A stretch of 34,647 nucleotides of DNA from Candidatus Kapaibacterium sp. (GCA_018883125.1 VEQR01000022.1:1-34647), one strand, 5' to 3'. Positions 24,444 to 33,421 are shown, counted from the stretch's first letter. The notes: generated from the letters alone by a model not told the origin. Made by a program: numbers and translations.

Positions 24444-27400
24444 GAAGCAAATATCGTCATCTCGCCAAGTATTCGTTCTGTTTGCTGTTCTCATCGGGGC
24501 GTTCGTACCCCTGTTGTCTCAGCCAGCATCAAAGACCTACAAGATCACGCAAACGGGCAATGCCAGCCCGGGGTACTTCATGATCAGCCCGGCTAGGAGC
24601 GACACCCTCGGCGTGATCGACAACTACGGCCGTGCGGTGTTCCCGCTGAATGTGGGCATGCAGATCAATCTTTCATCCTACAAGAATCGCGAGCTATCCT
24701 ACTTCGGTGTGACGAATACCGGTGGCGTTTTGGGGTTTTCGTGTTTCGTGCGGATGAATCACCAACAACAGATCACAGACTCTATTTGTCCTGTGGGACC
24801 ATATCAGGCGGACTTTCATGAAGGTTTTGCCTCCTCAGACTCAACGTTCGTGATCCTTGGTGCATACAGGGTAAAGACAGACCTCTCGAAATATGTTGCG
24901 GGAGGCTTTCCGGATGCGGAGATCATCGGTGGCGTAATCCAGGAAATCACACGCTCTGGACGAGTGATCTTTGAATGGAAGTCCCTTGATCACATTCCCT
25001 ATCAGGATGCCACTGATGACATCGACTTCACGCAGCCCCTGGTTGATGTTCATCACATAAATGCCATAGTTCGTGATACCGATGGCGGATTAATTATCTC
25101 TATTCGCCATCTCGACGAAGTAATTAAGATCAACGGGCAAACCGGAAAGATCATCTGGCGGCTCGGTGGCTCGAAGTCGAAGAACAATCAGTTCCGATTT
25201 CTCAATGACACAGTGGCAGGATTCTTCGGATTTTCCCACCAACACTGTGTTTCGCGCACGCCCAGTGGAACACTATTGATGTTCGATAACGGCAACCTCA
25301 AGCCCGAACCGCAATCAAGTCGGGTGGTTGAATACGAGATAGACGAGAATGAGAAGACCGTCCGCAAGGTTTTTGAGTATCAACCAGAGCAGAAAGTGTT
25401 CGCCAGTACGATGGGTAGCGTATCTCGACTTCCCAACGGCAACTTCTTAGTGGGCTACGGTTCTGCACTTAATCTTTCGGGTGTTCCGAGCGACATCGCT
25501 GCCGAAGAGATCGACCGAGAGGGGAATGTGGTGGCAAGGGTTGACAATCTTCCGCTACCGCGCCTAAATGCATATCGAATTCGGAAGACCACGTACGGCA
25601 TGACGGGCCTTCAACGCACGATCAATGCTGTGGGAACTACGTCATTCTCGGAAATCGACAGCACAACGCTGATCACCGTGCAGACGGCCACAACTCGCAG
25701 ACCAGCGGTTGTGACAGTGGAGCGACACCACTATGCGCCACAGAATGTAACCTATACCTCTCCAATGACGCTCTATTACCCACCGGCACGATGGGGAATT
25801 CGCGTCGACGATTCGACAGCTCTGGCTGGCACCACCAGGCTGAAACTGAGCAAGGTGATGGAAGTTGAAGATCCGAAGTCAGTCGTCCTCCTCTACAGAC
25901 CTGTGGAAGGGTCGGGTCCATTCTCCACGGTTTCGGCTACATACTCAACTGCCGATTCGAGTTGGACGATCCCATTCATTAAGCAAGGTGAGTACGCTGT
26001 CGCATATACCAACAGGTTGCGTCCTGAGCTGCTGGCCCCCTTGAACAAAAGCATCGACGTTGATGAACGCCCAAAGTTCCGCTGGAACAGATTGCTGTTT
26101 GCCTCCTCGTACCAATTGCAGGTAGCCCGCGACAGTGCTTTTACGATCGGCGTTGAATCCTATACCGTCACCGACACCGTTTACACGCCGGAGGCACTGC
26201 GCAACAACACCGTCTTTTGGTGGCGTATGAGGAAGGTCAGCAGTCAGGGTACTGGACCGTGGTCTGCCCATTGGCGTTTCACCACTATCTTCAATCGCCC
26301 TCGGATTCTTGAGCCAACAGCAGACACGCAAGCTGTCTTCGTCAATGCTGAAAATACGTTCCGCTGGACGAGTGTCAAGGGGGCTAACAGCTACCGCGTC
26401 GTGGTATCGGATAGTGCATCGGGCAGGGTACTTGATTCCGTTTTCACTGATACGACATGTCGCCTTGTAGGATTGCTACCAACGGATGTGCGACTGTCCT
26501 GGAATGTCCGTGCGATCATTGATACTGTCACAGGACAGCCCTCGATGAATTGCAATCTTACAACAGCGCCTCAGAGACCAAGTTTGGTTATACCGGAGCC
26601 AAACGTGTTTCTGCCGAACACAACGAAGACGCTTGTAACGTGGGTGGCTGTTAACGGTGTTACGCGATACAGGCTAAACATCGTTACGTTGCCAGAGTCA
26701 GAACCGATAGTTGATACAGTGATCCAAGGGGTAACGTCCTTCATGGTCGAAGGTTTGGAGTCAGGATTCTACCGATGGAACTGTGTTTCTCTTGGCAAAT
26801 ATGGACCATCACTTCCGAGCGTTCGTGACTTTGCCATTGCAGAGCGATCTTCTCTCGCGAAGCCGACCATCTCAGGTTCGCTACAACGCAGTGGCATATC
26901 GGCAAGCAATCCCACGGAATGTGCATGGCTCAAGGTTCAGGGCGCCGCAACGTACCATGTCCAGGTTGCTGAGGACGTCGTGTTTGACAATCCGATCATC
27001 GACACGGTCATCGATCGCGAGTCGATAGGCCTTGTTTTTGGCAGGGCATCTTCGCTTTACGCGTGGCGAGTGCAGGCTCGGAACGGTTTTGATATCAGTC
27101 CATGGTCGGATACCGTTTACGCGTCCACCGTCATTGATAGTTCACGTTCTATCGTGCCCCTTTATCCCGTTCATGGCACAAATGCAGCGAAAGCAGATGA
27201 TGTGTTCCGCTTTCAAGGGAATGAGCGGTTTTACGGTTATCAAGTGGACGTTGCACGCGATCCTCGGTTTAACTCTATCGATTACAAGCTGTACTGCTTC
27301 ACCGATTCAGCAGCATACACCTTTCTTACTGAAGGCCAGCGATACTTTTGGAGGGTTTTGGGTACGACATTATCTGGCCAGACCTACCGTAGCCAGGTTT

Positions 27401-27678
27401 CCACAATGATCGTAAATACAGACCTAGATGTTGCTTCTGAAGAACCATCCGGTGCATCAATCTGGACAGAGCGCAGCGCAGATGAAGTGCTCATACGTAT
27501 GACTGGGCTAGGTTCTATCGAATCGGTGCGTGTGTACAATCTACTTGGCCAGTGTATCAGGTCGGAAGGTCCTTTCGACACCACGCCTGTGATACGTATA
27601 ACTTCACAAAACTCAGATCATTTGTACGTAATTGTAACAAATTCGGCCGGAAACGCTTATTATGTAGCTGTGAGGTAA
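24442..27678 (+). CDS. Exported arylsulfotransferase-fold protein with FN3-like repeats and T9SS-type tail
   Basis: This 1078-aa protein has a signal peptide (MKQISSSRQVFVLFAVLIG, ending near PLLSQPA). Residues about 30-400 match the Arylsulfotran_2 (ASST) propeller: SLDHIPYQDA, DVHHINAIVRDTDGG, KINGQTGKIIWRLGG, GFSHQHCVSRTPSG and LMFDNGN. Whether it transfers sulfate is unknown. From about residue 530 there are about five fibronectin III-like modules with P-x-F-x-W...Y-x-x-Q-V-A-x-D cores. The last roughly 75 residues (VRVYNLLGQCIRSEG ... YYVAVR) resemble a T9SS type A sorting domain, so outer-membrane export is expected. The frame extends 74 codons upstream, but that part is antisense to the propeller gene. 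Start codons of the two genes share CATG at 24441-24444. Confidence 0.82.
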   Translation: MKQISSSRQVFVLFAVLIGAFVPLLSQPASKTYKITQTGNASPGYFMISPARSDTLGVIDNYGRAVFPLNVGMQINLSSYKNRELSYFGVTNTGGVLGFSCFVRMNHQQQITDSICPVGPYQADFHEGFASSDSTFVILGAYRVKTDLSKYVAGGFPDAEIIGGVIQEITRSGRVIFEWKSLDHIPYQDATDDIDFTQPLVDVHHINAIVRDTDGGLIISIRHLDEVIKINGQTGKIIWRLGGSKSKNNQFRFLNDTVAGFFGFSHQHCVSRTPSGTLLMFDNGNLKPEPQSSRVVEYEIDENEKTVRKVFEYQPEQKVFASTMGSVSRLPNGNFLVGYGSALNLSGVPSDIAAEEIDREGNVVARVDNLPLPRLNAYRIRKTTYGMTGLQRTINAVGTTSFSEIDSTTLITVQTATTRRPAVVTVERHHYAPQNVTYTSPMTLYYPPARWGIRVDDSTALAGTTRLKLSKVMEVEDPKSVVLLYRPVEGSGPFSTVSATYSTADSSWTIPFIKQGEYAVAYTNRLRPELLAPLNKSIDVDERPKFRWNRLLFASSYQLQVARDSAFTIGVESYTVTDTVYTPEALRNNTVFWWRMRKVSSQGTGPWSAHWRFTTIFNRPRILEPTADTQAVFVNAENTFRWTSVKGANSYRVVVSDSASGRVLDSVFTDTTCRLVGLLPTDVRLSWNVRAIIDTVTGQPSMNCNLTTAPQRPSLVIPEPNVFLPNTTKTLVTWVAVNGVTRYRLNIVTLPESEPIVDTVIQGVTSFMVEGLESGFYRWNCVSLGKYGPSLPSVRDFAIAERSSLAKPTISGSLQRSGISASNPTECAWLKVQGAATYHVQVAEDVVFDNPIIDTVIDRESIGLVFGRASSLYAWRVQARNGFDISPWSDTVYASTVIDSSRSIVPLYPVHGTNAAKADDVFRFQGNERFYGYQVDVARDPRFNSIDYKLYCFTDSAAYTFLTEGQRYFWRVLGTTLSGQTYRSQVSTMIVNTDLDVASEEPSGASIWTERSADEVLIRMTGLGSIESVRVYNLLGQCIRSEGPFDTTPVIRITSQNSDHLYVIVTNSAGNAYYVAVR
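24448..24455 (-). promoter_or_regulatory. -7-like box GATATTTG, minus strand, 4 nt before the propeller ATG
   Basis: The minus-strand order is GATATTTG-CTTC-ATG. Only the first base departs from TAnnTTTG and the 4-nt gap matches the other leaderless candidates. The box lies inside codons 3-5 of the divergent ASST gene. Confidence 0.35.
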
Positions 27679-27742
27679 ACACCACTAGCCCTCAGAACAT
27701 CGAAAACCAATCATCTTCAACATCCATTGAGGGACCGTGCGT

Positions 27743-30418
27743 ATGAAATCCATTGATCAACGCATTTTAACGTTCACGAAGTTGGCCAGTACGTGCATAG
27801 CCATGCTCGTGGTGCTCGCATTCTCAAGCGTGCAATCATCGGCGCAGGGGTGCTCATACGCTTGGGGCAACATCTTTGTCACGAGTCCGGCAACGGGCAG
27901 CTCGTTTCAGACTACCCAGGTCATGACCATTCGTTGGTACGGAGATCGTTACACGATCGGTAATTACGGCGGAACCTATGCCATCCAGTATTCAACGAAT
28001 GCCGGAGTATCCTGGATTCAGATTGCCACGGGTATAAACGGATACACGTTGTCGTATAACTGGACCATTCCAGCTGGTGCCACACCATCTTCCTCGTGGC
28101 GTATTCGCGTGTATGAAAGCCCCGGCCCAAGCTTTGGCTGCGCATTCTCCAATCCTGGCTCAACGGGCAACTTCACTGTGATCAAAGCCTGCTTGCCGGC
28201 CGCCATTTCGCAGCAGCCACAGAGTCAGACCGTATGCACGGGTTCGTCCGTGTCATTTAGTGTCACTTCGGATATGGCCGCCGGGACATACGAGTGGTTC
28301 CGTGACACAGTGCTGGTTGCTACGTCGCGTTCCAACGTCTATACCATCAGCCCCGTTACTCTGGCATCTGCTGGTCCATACAGTGTGCGTCTGCGTGATG
28401 ACTGTAATCCCGTCACAGCAACCGTTTTGTCGAATGTTGCACGCCTAACGGTAAACGAGCCGCCGGCTATTACGACAAATCTGCCAGCTACGCGAACGGT
28501 GTGCGAAAGCGCCAATGATACCCTTCGAATTCGTGCAACAGGTGCTGGCCGACGATTCCAGTGGTTCAAGGATGGAGTTGCGATCGCCGGGGCAACGGAT
28601 TCAAACTATGTGCTCATCAATGCGGGAACTACTTCGGGGGGGGCATATACCTGTGTCGTCACTGGTACGTGCGCACCACCCGCAACGAGTGCACCATGCG
28701 CTCTGGTTGTTGCCCTGAAGCCACGTATCACTCAAGAACCCACCAACCTTGATGTTTGTCCTGGCTCAAATGGCAATACGCTGAGGGTGTCGGCTACGGG
28801 GCAGAACCTCGTGTATCAGTGGATCAAGGATGGCAAGCCAGTTGCGAATGGTTTCAACTCAACGCTCACCTTGGACAACTACGACTACTCCATGAATGGT
28901 CAGTACTACTGTCAGGTGTCGTCGAATATTCCGAACCCGAATAACTGCGTGATCTCCGTACAATCCCGTACCGTGCGTGTCTCAGGCTTCCGTCCGCCGA
29001 CGGTCAAGACACAGCCGCAAAAGTCTATTGACGCGTGTGTTGGAACGTCGACAAGCGCTACTGCGGAGTTTAACGGTACCGGTCTGAGTTTCGAGTGGTA
29101 CCAGGACGGAAAGCTACTACCGAACTCAAACACAAACGTACTTGCCCTGGCAAACATTACACCGGCTGCGGCAGGAAAGTACGTTGTTGTGGCTACGGGA
29201 ACATGCGGTCTTAAGACGGCATCTGATACTGTTACTGTAACGGTTCTCGATAAGCCTGCAGTAACAAAGCAGCCGCTTGATACAGTGTTGACCGTGGGTA
29301 ATCGTCTGGACCTTTCAATCGAGGCAAAGGACATTCGCACGGTTCAATGGTACAAGAATGATGTTGCCATCACGGGTGCAACAACCGCTACATTCTCGAA
29401 GGCTTCTGTTGTCAAGACGGATGCAGGATACTACTCAGCACGCGTGACAAATGCTTGCGGTGTTGTTATCTCGAAGAATGCGAAGGTCGAAGTCAACGAT
29501 CCCGTAATCCCGCGTCCGGCCATCGAACTCGGTCAGACATCGGTTGATTTTGGTGAGATTCCGGTTGGGTATGACAAGACGGTGTCATTGACGGGTCTGA
29601 TCAAGAACGTCGGCACGGCTCCACTCAACATCACTTCGCTCAAGGTTTCGCCAAGTGAGTTTTCGTTGAGCAATGCTCCGGCCACACCATTCGATGTTGC
29701 TCCCGGATCGGCACAGTCGATCACCGTCAAGGCAGCGCCAACTGTGAAGGGGCCTTTGTTCGGTACGATGACCATCTCCTCAAATTCTCCTCTAAAGCCA
29801 CAGGCAACCGTTTCGCTTTCAGCAGCGTACGTACTTCGTTATGATCACCCTGCCTCGCAAGACTTTGGTCTTCTCGAACTGGGTAAGTCGAACGAAAAGT
29901 GTGTGACGGTGACAAACACATCGAGTCAGGAAGTGACGATAGATCAGGCAACGGTCATCGGCCTTAATGCCGCTGAGTTCACGGTTACCACGACGATGCC
30001 TGTCAAGATCGCCACCGGTGCATCTGCGGAGATCTGCGTCAAGTTCGCCCCCGGCACAGCCGGCAAGAAGGCCGCCCAGCTTAGCCTTCGTTCATCCAAT
30101 GGTGGCAACGCAACCATCGACCTTACAGGCGCCGGTGAAGCTGTCGGCAACGTTGTTGATGCTGTCGAAGCTGGCGTATCGGTTTCGCCAAATCCAGTTC
30201 GCGACGAACTCAATATCCACTTTGGCAAGAGCATGCCACGAATGGACATTGACATCGTGAATTCGGCAGGCCGCACGGTTGCCAGCATCTCCAACGACGC
30301 TGTTGAGGCTGGCAGCATCGTTCGGTACAGCGGTACAACGCTTGCCAGCGGCTCGTACACGTTGTTCATTAAGTACGGCAATACCGTTACTACAGTTCCT
30401 GTGATCGTGGTACGGTAA
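27743..30418 (+). CDS. Large exported Ig-like/ASH-repeat protein with T9SS sorting domain
   Basis: This 891-aa protein starts at ATG 27743 (a GTG two codons earlier is less likely). The signal peptide has a hydrophobic core (STCIAMLVVLAFSSV) and cleavage near SSAQG. A first domain with TTQVMTIRWYG resembles Ser/Thr-rich GPI-anchored-type repeats. About four to five Ig-like modules follow (S/T-Q-Q-P... x-Y-x-W-F/Y-K/R-D... A-G-x-Y), each with a pair of Cys. Two 'choice-of-anchor D' (ASH-like) domains cover about residues 590-790 (VDFGEIPVGYDKTV, QDFGLLELGKSNEK). The tail VSVSPNPVRDELNIHFG to PVIVVR is a T9SS type A sorting domain. It is likely an outer-membrane surface or adhesion-type protein, though its function cannot be named. 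It is 64 nt downstream of the ASST gene, so may be co-transcribed. Confidence 0.87.
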   Translation: MKSIDQRILTFTKLASTCIAMLVVLAFSSVQSSAQGCSYAWGNIFVTSPATGSSFQTTQVMTIRWYGDRYTIGNYGGTYAIQYSTNAGVSWIQIATGINGYTLSYNWTIPAGATPSSSWRIRVYESPGPSFGCAFSNPGSTGNFTVIKACLPAAISQQPQSQTVCTGSSVSFSVTSDMAAGTYEWFRDTVLVATSRSNVYTISPVTLASAGPYSVRLRDDCNPVTATVLSNVARLTVNEPPAITTNLPATRTVCESANDTLRIRATGAGRRFQWFKDGVAIAGATDSNYVLINAGTTSGGAYTCVVTGTCAPPATSAPCALVVALKPRITQEPTNLDVCPGSNGNTLRVSATGQNLVYQWIKDGKPVANGFNSTLTLDNYDYSMNGQYYCQVSSNIPNPNNCVISVQSRTVRVSGFRPPTVKTQPQKSIDACVGTSTSATAEFNGTGLSFEWYQDGKLLPNSNTNVLALANITPAAAGKYVVVATGTCGLKTASDTVTVTVLDKPAVTKQPLDTVLTVGNRLDLSIEAKDIRTVQWYKNDVAITGATTATFSKASVVKTDAGYYSARVTNACGVVISKNAKVEVNDPVIPRPAIELGQTSVDFGEIPVGYDKTVSLTGLIKNVGTAPLNITSLKVSPSEFSLSNAPATPFDVAPGSAQSITVKAAPTVKGPLFGTMTISSNSPLKPQATVSLSAAYVLRYDHPASQDFGLLELGKSNEKCVTVTNTSSQEVTIDQATVIGLNAAEFTVTTTMPVKIATGASAEICVKFAPGTAGKKAAQLSLRSSNGGNATIDLTGAGEAVGNVVDAVEAGVSVSPNPVRDELNIHFGKSMPRMDIDIVNSAGRTVASISNDAVEAGSIVRYSGTTLASGSYTLFIKYGNTVTTVPVIVVR

Positions 30419-30451
30419 ATGACCGTACCTCGGTAACATAGATACTTCATC

Positions 30452-30484
30452 AAAAGCCCCACCTAGCAATAGGTGGGGCTTTTT
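30452..30484 (+). terminator. Strong intrinsic terminator with GCAA tetraloop
   Basis: AAAAGCCCCACCTA (30452-30465) pairs with TAGGTGGGGCTTTT (30470-30483) to give a perfect 14-bp stem. The loop is GCAA, a stabilising GNRA tetraloop, and the stem runs into five Ts (30480-30484). It ends the Ig/ASH gene unit 33 nt after its stop codon. Because the outer stem is A:T rich on both sides, it should also work on the minus strand. Confidence 0.92.
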
Positions 30485-30502
30485 ATTATCGGACGCAGAG
30501 AG

Positions 30503-32080
30503 ATGAATACCGAATTCATCGAACGTATGTTAAGAAATCGCGTACTATGGCTTCTGGTCATGGTCTCCTGGCCAGTGATCACATGCAGCGCCGGGGCCGA
30601 CGTCGGCATTGTCTGGCAACGCCTGTATGGTGGAACAGGCAGTGAAAAGGCCACGTCTGTATGTAACGGACGGAATGGTGTTCTGTACGCGGCCGGATGG
30701 ACCAATTCAACTGATGGCGATGTTCAGGGGGCTCGAAGCAGCTATGACCTGTGGGTTGCGAAGTTCAATGCAAATGGAGACGTCATCTGGAAGGTCACAC
30801 GTGGCGGTAGTGCCGATGACGGCGCCGAGGATGTCATTGAAACAGCCGATGGAGGCGTCCTGGTTGTCGGATCTACGAATTCAAGCGACGGAGATGTGGG
30901 GCCAACGCGAGGCAATGCAGACCTGTGGGTCATCAGACTTGATAGCAGCGGCAAAGTGCTCTGGCAGAAGACACTCGGCGGCAGTTCGAGCGAGTATGCC
31001 AAATCGGTTACGGAAACGTCAGACCATTCGATTGTGATCGTTGGTGTTACAGGATCATCAGATGGTGATGTGGATCTGAGTCTCGGTCAGTCAGATGCGT
31101 GGATTGTCAAGCTTGACTCGGTCGGGACCCTCCAGTGGCAGACCACCAGAGGGGGAGATTTAAATGACTTTGCTTATTCAGTTCTCGAAACTCGAGATGG
31201 ATCATACGTCGTGGCTGGCGAACTGGGAGCCCGGCAGCTTGGCTGGGTTCAGAGTGATGCGTGGATCCTCAAGTTCGGTCAAGATGGTCGGCTACTCTGG
31301 CAAAAGACCTTCGGCAGCTCGTCGCATGCCGACTGGCTTGAGTCAGTTGTTGAATCTGTTGACGGCGGGTTGATTGCCTGCGGACGAGTTCCACCGGCAA
31401 ATGAACCCGGTAGTGGTGCCGCCGTCATCAAACTCGATAGTGTCGGCAATGTGCAGTGGGTGTCGTTTATGGAGCGCACCAACTGCGCTGCTGCCTTGGA
31501 TGTAGCTTTATCTCCCAATGGAATGCTGCTTGTCTCCGGTCTGGCGATCAATCCCGTAAACAACATCACAAAGCGGGGGAATGAGGACATTGTATTGGTA
31601 TGCCTGGCTGAAGGTACCGGAAAGTACCTGTGGCAGAAGGTGATCGGTGGAACGGCTACCGATAACGGACTGGATGTGCAATGGACTGTTGATAGTGGAT
31701 TCGTCGTCGCCGGATACACGGCTTCATCCGACGGAGACGTCGTTGCAAGCAAAGGCAACGGTGACGCTTGGATCGTCAAGCTCCGCAACAATCCTACCGC
31801 AGGGCTCTTTGATGCGGCTCCTATTGCTCAACTACGCGCCTATCCCAACCCGGCATCTTCACGGTTAACAGTGGAGTTTCCTTGCGACTTTCCGTTCAAT
31901 GGTCCACTACAGGTTATGTCCGTTGATGCCCTCGGTCGTTTGAATGCTCTGGCGTGCGTGCCTGCCCCCTCTGTTCAGTCGCTTTTGGTTGATGTTTCAG
32001 AACTCGCTGCCGGATCGCATATACTTCATGTGAGCGATGGCACGCGCGCATTTCTTGTGCGTTGTGTGATCGTGAGGTAG
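30503..32080 (+). CDS. Exported repeat-propeller protein with T9SS sorting domain
   Basis: This 525-aa protein starts at ATG 30503 (AGAGAG just upstream) with a hydrophobic segment RVLWLLVMVSWPVI and a possible cleavage near TCSAGA. It contains about seven repeats of roughly 60 residues. They are built as W-Q-x-x-x-G-G-x-x-x-D-x-A...V-x-E-T-x-D-G-G-x-x-V-x-G-x-T-x-S-S-D-G-D-V...D-x-W-I-V-K-L-D. The SSDGDV or STDGDV block appears four times and may bind metal. The last roughly 80 residues, starting at LRAYPNPASSRLTVEF, are a clear T9SS type A sorting domain. Function beyond a secreted surface or adhesion role is unknown. It is separated from the Ig/ASH gene by the terminator, so needs its own promoter, which I did not find. 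Confidence 0.85.
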   Translation: MNTEFIERMLRNRVLWLLVMVSWPVITCSAGADVGIVWQRLYGGTGSEKATSVCNGRNGVLYAAGWTNSTDGDVQGARSSYDLWVAKFNANGDVIWKVTRGGSADDGAEDVIETADGGVLVVGSTNSSDGDVGPTRGNADLWVIRLDSSGKVLWQKTLGGSSSEYAKSVTETSDHSIVIVGVTGSSDGDVDLSLGQSDAWIVKLDSVGTLQWQTTRGGDLNDFAYSVLETRDGSYVVAGELGARQLGWVQSDAWILKFGQDGRLLWQKTFGSSSHADWLESVVESVDGGLIACGRVPPANEPGSGAAVIKLDSVGNVQWVSFMERTNCAAALDVALSPNGMLLVSGLAINPVNNITKRGNEDIVLVCLAEGTGKYLWQKVIGGTATDNGLDVQWTVDSGFVVAGYTASSDGDVVASKGNGDAWIVKLRNNPTAGLFDAAPIAQLRAYPNPASSRLTVEFPCDFPFNGPLQVMSVDALGRLNALACVPAPSVQSLLVDVSELAAGSHILHVSDGTRAFLVRCVIVR

Positions 32081-32194
32081 CACGGGCTGGGACCACTTTT
32101 GCAACGACATCGTTGAGGTTTGTCGTATGGTATGTCTAAACACATAGGCAGCGATCAAACATGGACATTGTGCGGTAGTGTCATGCATGCTGTG

Positions 32195-32202
32195 TATGTT
32201 CG
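32195..32202 (+). promoter_or_regulatory. -7-like box TATGTTCG upstream of the CHAP-like gene
   Basis: This is TAnnTTCG, the same variant as at 19747-19754. It would start transcription near 32208, leaving a leader of about 30 nt before ATG 32240. It is weaker than the exact boxes. Confidence 0.35.
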
Positions 32203-32239
32203 ATACCATCCTTTCCATCAATATGTTTAATGGTGTCCC

Positions 32240-32737
32240 ATGGCTAAGCTCCCTGAAGCTCTCGTTAACGCTGCTCTTCCCGAAGTGGGTGTGATGGAGG
32301 TAAACAGTTCGAACTGCGGTCCGCGTGTGGACGAATACAAGGCTGCAACACAACTCAATCCGAAGCTCGGCTGGCCCTGGTGCGCTGCCTTTGTCTGCTG
32401 GTGCGTCAAGCAGGCGATGGATGCCACGCAGACAAAGGAGACCAAGACGTTTAAGCGTCCACGCACGGCCGGGGCGTGGGACTTTGAGAACTGGTCTAAG
32501 GCGCAGGACGCGTCCACAAGTACCAAGAAGCCCCATCGCAACGACATCAAACCCGGCGATATCGTGGTGTTCACGTTCAGCCACATCGGAATCGCTTTGT
32601 CAGCGCCCGACAAGAACGGGAACGTCAAGACCATCGAAGGCAACACCGACGGAGCGGGCTCACGTGAAGGGGGCGCCGTGCTGAAGAAGACTCGCCACGT
32701 CGGAAAGATCCGCAGTCGGATACGGTTTACGGTATGA
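32240..32737 (+). CDS. CHAP-domain-like amidohydrolase/peptidase without signal peptide
   Basis: This 165-aa protein has the CHAP-like active-site pattern: Cys in GWPWCAAFVCWC and His in FSHIGIAL, followed by GNTDGAGSREGGAV. CHAP enzymes hydrolyse peptidoglycan peptides or amides. The protein begins MAKLPEALVNAAL and lacks a signal peptide or membrane helix, so another export route (phage-type, type VI or lysis) or a cytoplasmic role is needed. No phage genes or T6SS genes are seen nearby. The start is supported by a clean N-terminal helix and by the upstream box. Isolated CHAP-like genes of this size are common in Bacteroidota. Confidence 0.75.
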   Translation: MAKLPEALVNAALPEVGVMEVNSSNCGPRVDEYKAATQLNPKLGWPWCAAFVCWCVKQAMDATQTKETKTFKRPRTAGAWDFENWSKAQDASTSTKKPHRNDIKPGDIVVFTFSHIGIALSAPDKNGNVKTIEGNTDGAGSREGGAVLKKTRHVGKIRSRIRFTV

Positions 32738-32751
32738 TATGTTTCATGGGC

Positions 32752-32779
32752 ACGGTGCGTAGAGATTCATGCGCACCGT
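32752..32779 (+). other. Hairpin after the CHAP-like gene
   Basis: ACGGTGCG (32752-32759) pairs with CGCACCGT (32772-32779) around a 12-nt loop; two more pairs, one a G:U, can form inside. No T-run follows, so it is at best a weak terminator. Confidence 0.4.
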
Positions 32780-32830
32780 ACCAGTGTTCTTAACAAGCTG
32801 TGCTGCAAGAGTCCGCATTTCCGCGTTGCG

Positions 32831-32838
32831 TATATTCG
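32831..32838 (+). promoter_or_regulatory. -7-like box TATATTCG upstream of the FMN reductase
   Basis: TAnnTTCG variant 31 nt before ATG 32870. A five-codon mini-ORF (32859-32873, MAQS) overlaps the reductase ATG as ATGA within the predicted leader. Confidence 0.35.
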
Positions 32839-32869
32839 CGTGTTGCAACACACAAAGAATGGCCCAATC

Positions 32870-33421
32870 ATGACAATCCTCGGAATCTCCGGCTCTCTTC
32901 GCGAAGCCTCATTCAACACCGGCCTGCTGCGCACGGCGTCTGTAATCGCCCCCGAGGGGGTTGCAGTAACGATCGCTTCGATTCGTGATATCCCGCTCTA
33001 TGATGCAGAGATCGACGTTGACCCGCAGCCAGCGGCCGTTACAGCCCTGAAGCACCTGATTGCACGTGCCGATGGTGTACTCATCGCGACTCCGGAGTAC
33101 AACTACTCGTACTCAGGCGTCCTGAAGAACACGATCGACTGGATGACGCGGGGAACCACTCGCCCCTTCATCGACAAGCCGGTTGCCGTTGTCGGGGCAA
33201 GTCCGGGCAACTTCGGTGCGGTGCGCGCACAGACGGACCTGCGAAGGCTGATGTCATCGGTCAGCGGCATGGTGCTACCGCGTCCCGAATTACTCGTCAG
33301 CAACGTTAAAGCAAAGGTTAATGAGCATGGTATCATCACCGACGAGGCAACACTCACGGTGTATCGTACTCTTCTGAATAACTTTGCGGCATTCATCAAG
33401 CATGCGCACATGAAAGGTTGA
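32870..33421 (+). CDS. NAD(P)H-dependent FMN reductase/quinone reductase
   Basis: This 183-aa flavodoxin-like protein has GISGSLREASFNTGLLR for FMN phosphate binding at the N-terminus and PEYNYSYSGVLKNTIDW around residue 75, the hallmark of the NADPH-dependent FMN reductase family. GASPGNFGAVRAQTDLRRLM is the typical third segment. It transfers electrons from NAD(P)H to FMN, quinones or chromate-like acceptors in the cytoplasm. ATG 32870 is chosen because the upstream extension from 32840 reads like leader sequence. Directly downstream is a truncated pirin in another frame. Confidence 0.88.
   Translation: MTILGISGSLREASFNTGLLRTASVIAPEGVAVTIASIRDIPLYDAEIDVDPQPAAVTALKHLIARADGVLIATPEYNYSYSGVLKNTIDWMTRGTTRPFIDKPVAVVGASPGNFGAVRAQTDLRRLMSSVSGMVLPRPELLVSNVKAKVNEHGIITDEATLTVYRTLLNNFAAFIKHAHMKG

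Noticed and set aside
30481-30502. Possible -7 box TATTATCG before the repeat-propeller gene
   Set aside because: Two positions depart from the consensus and it overlaps the terminator's T-run, so I do not call it a promoter.
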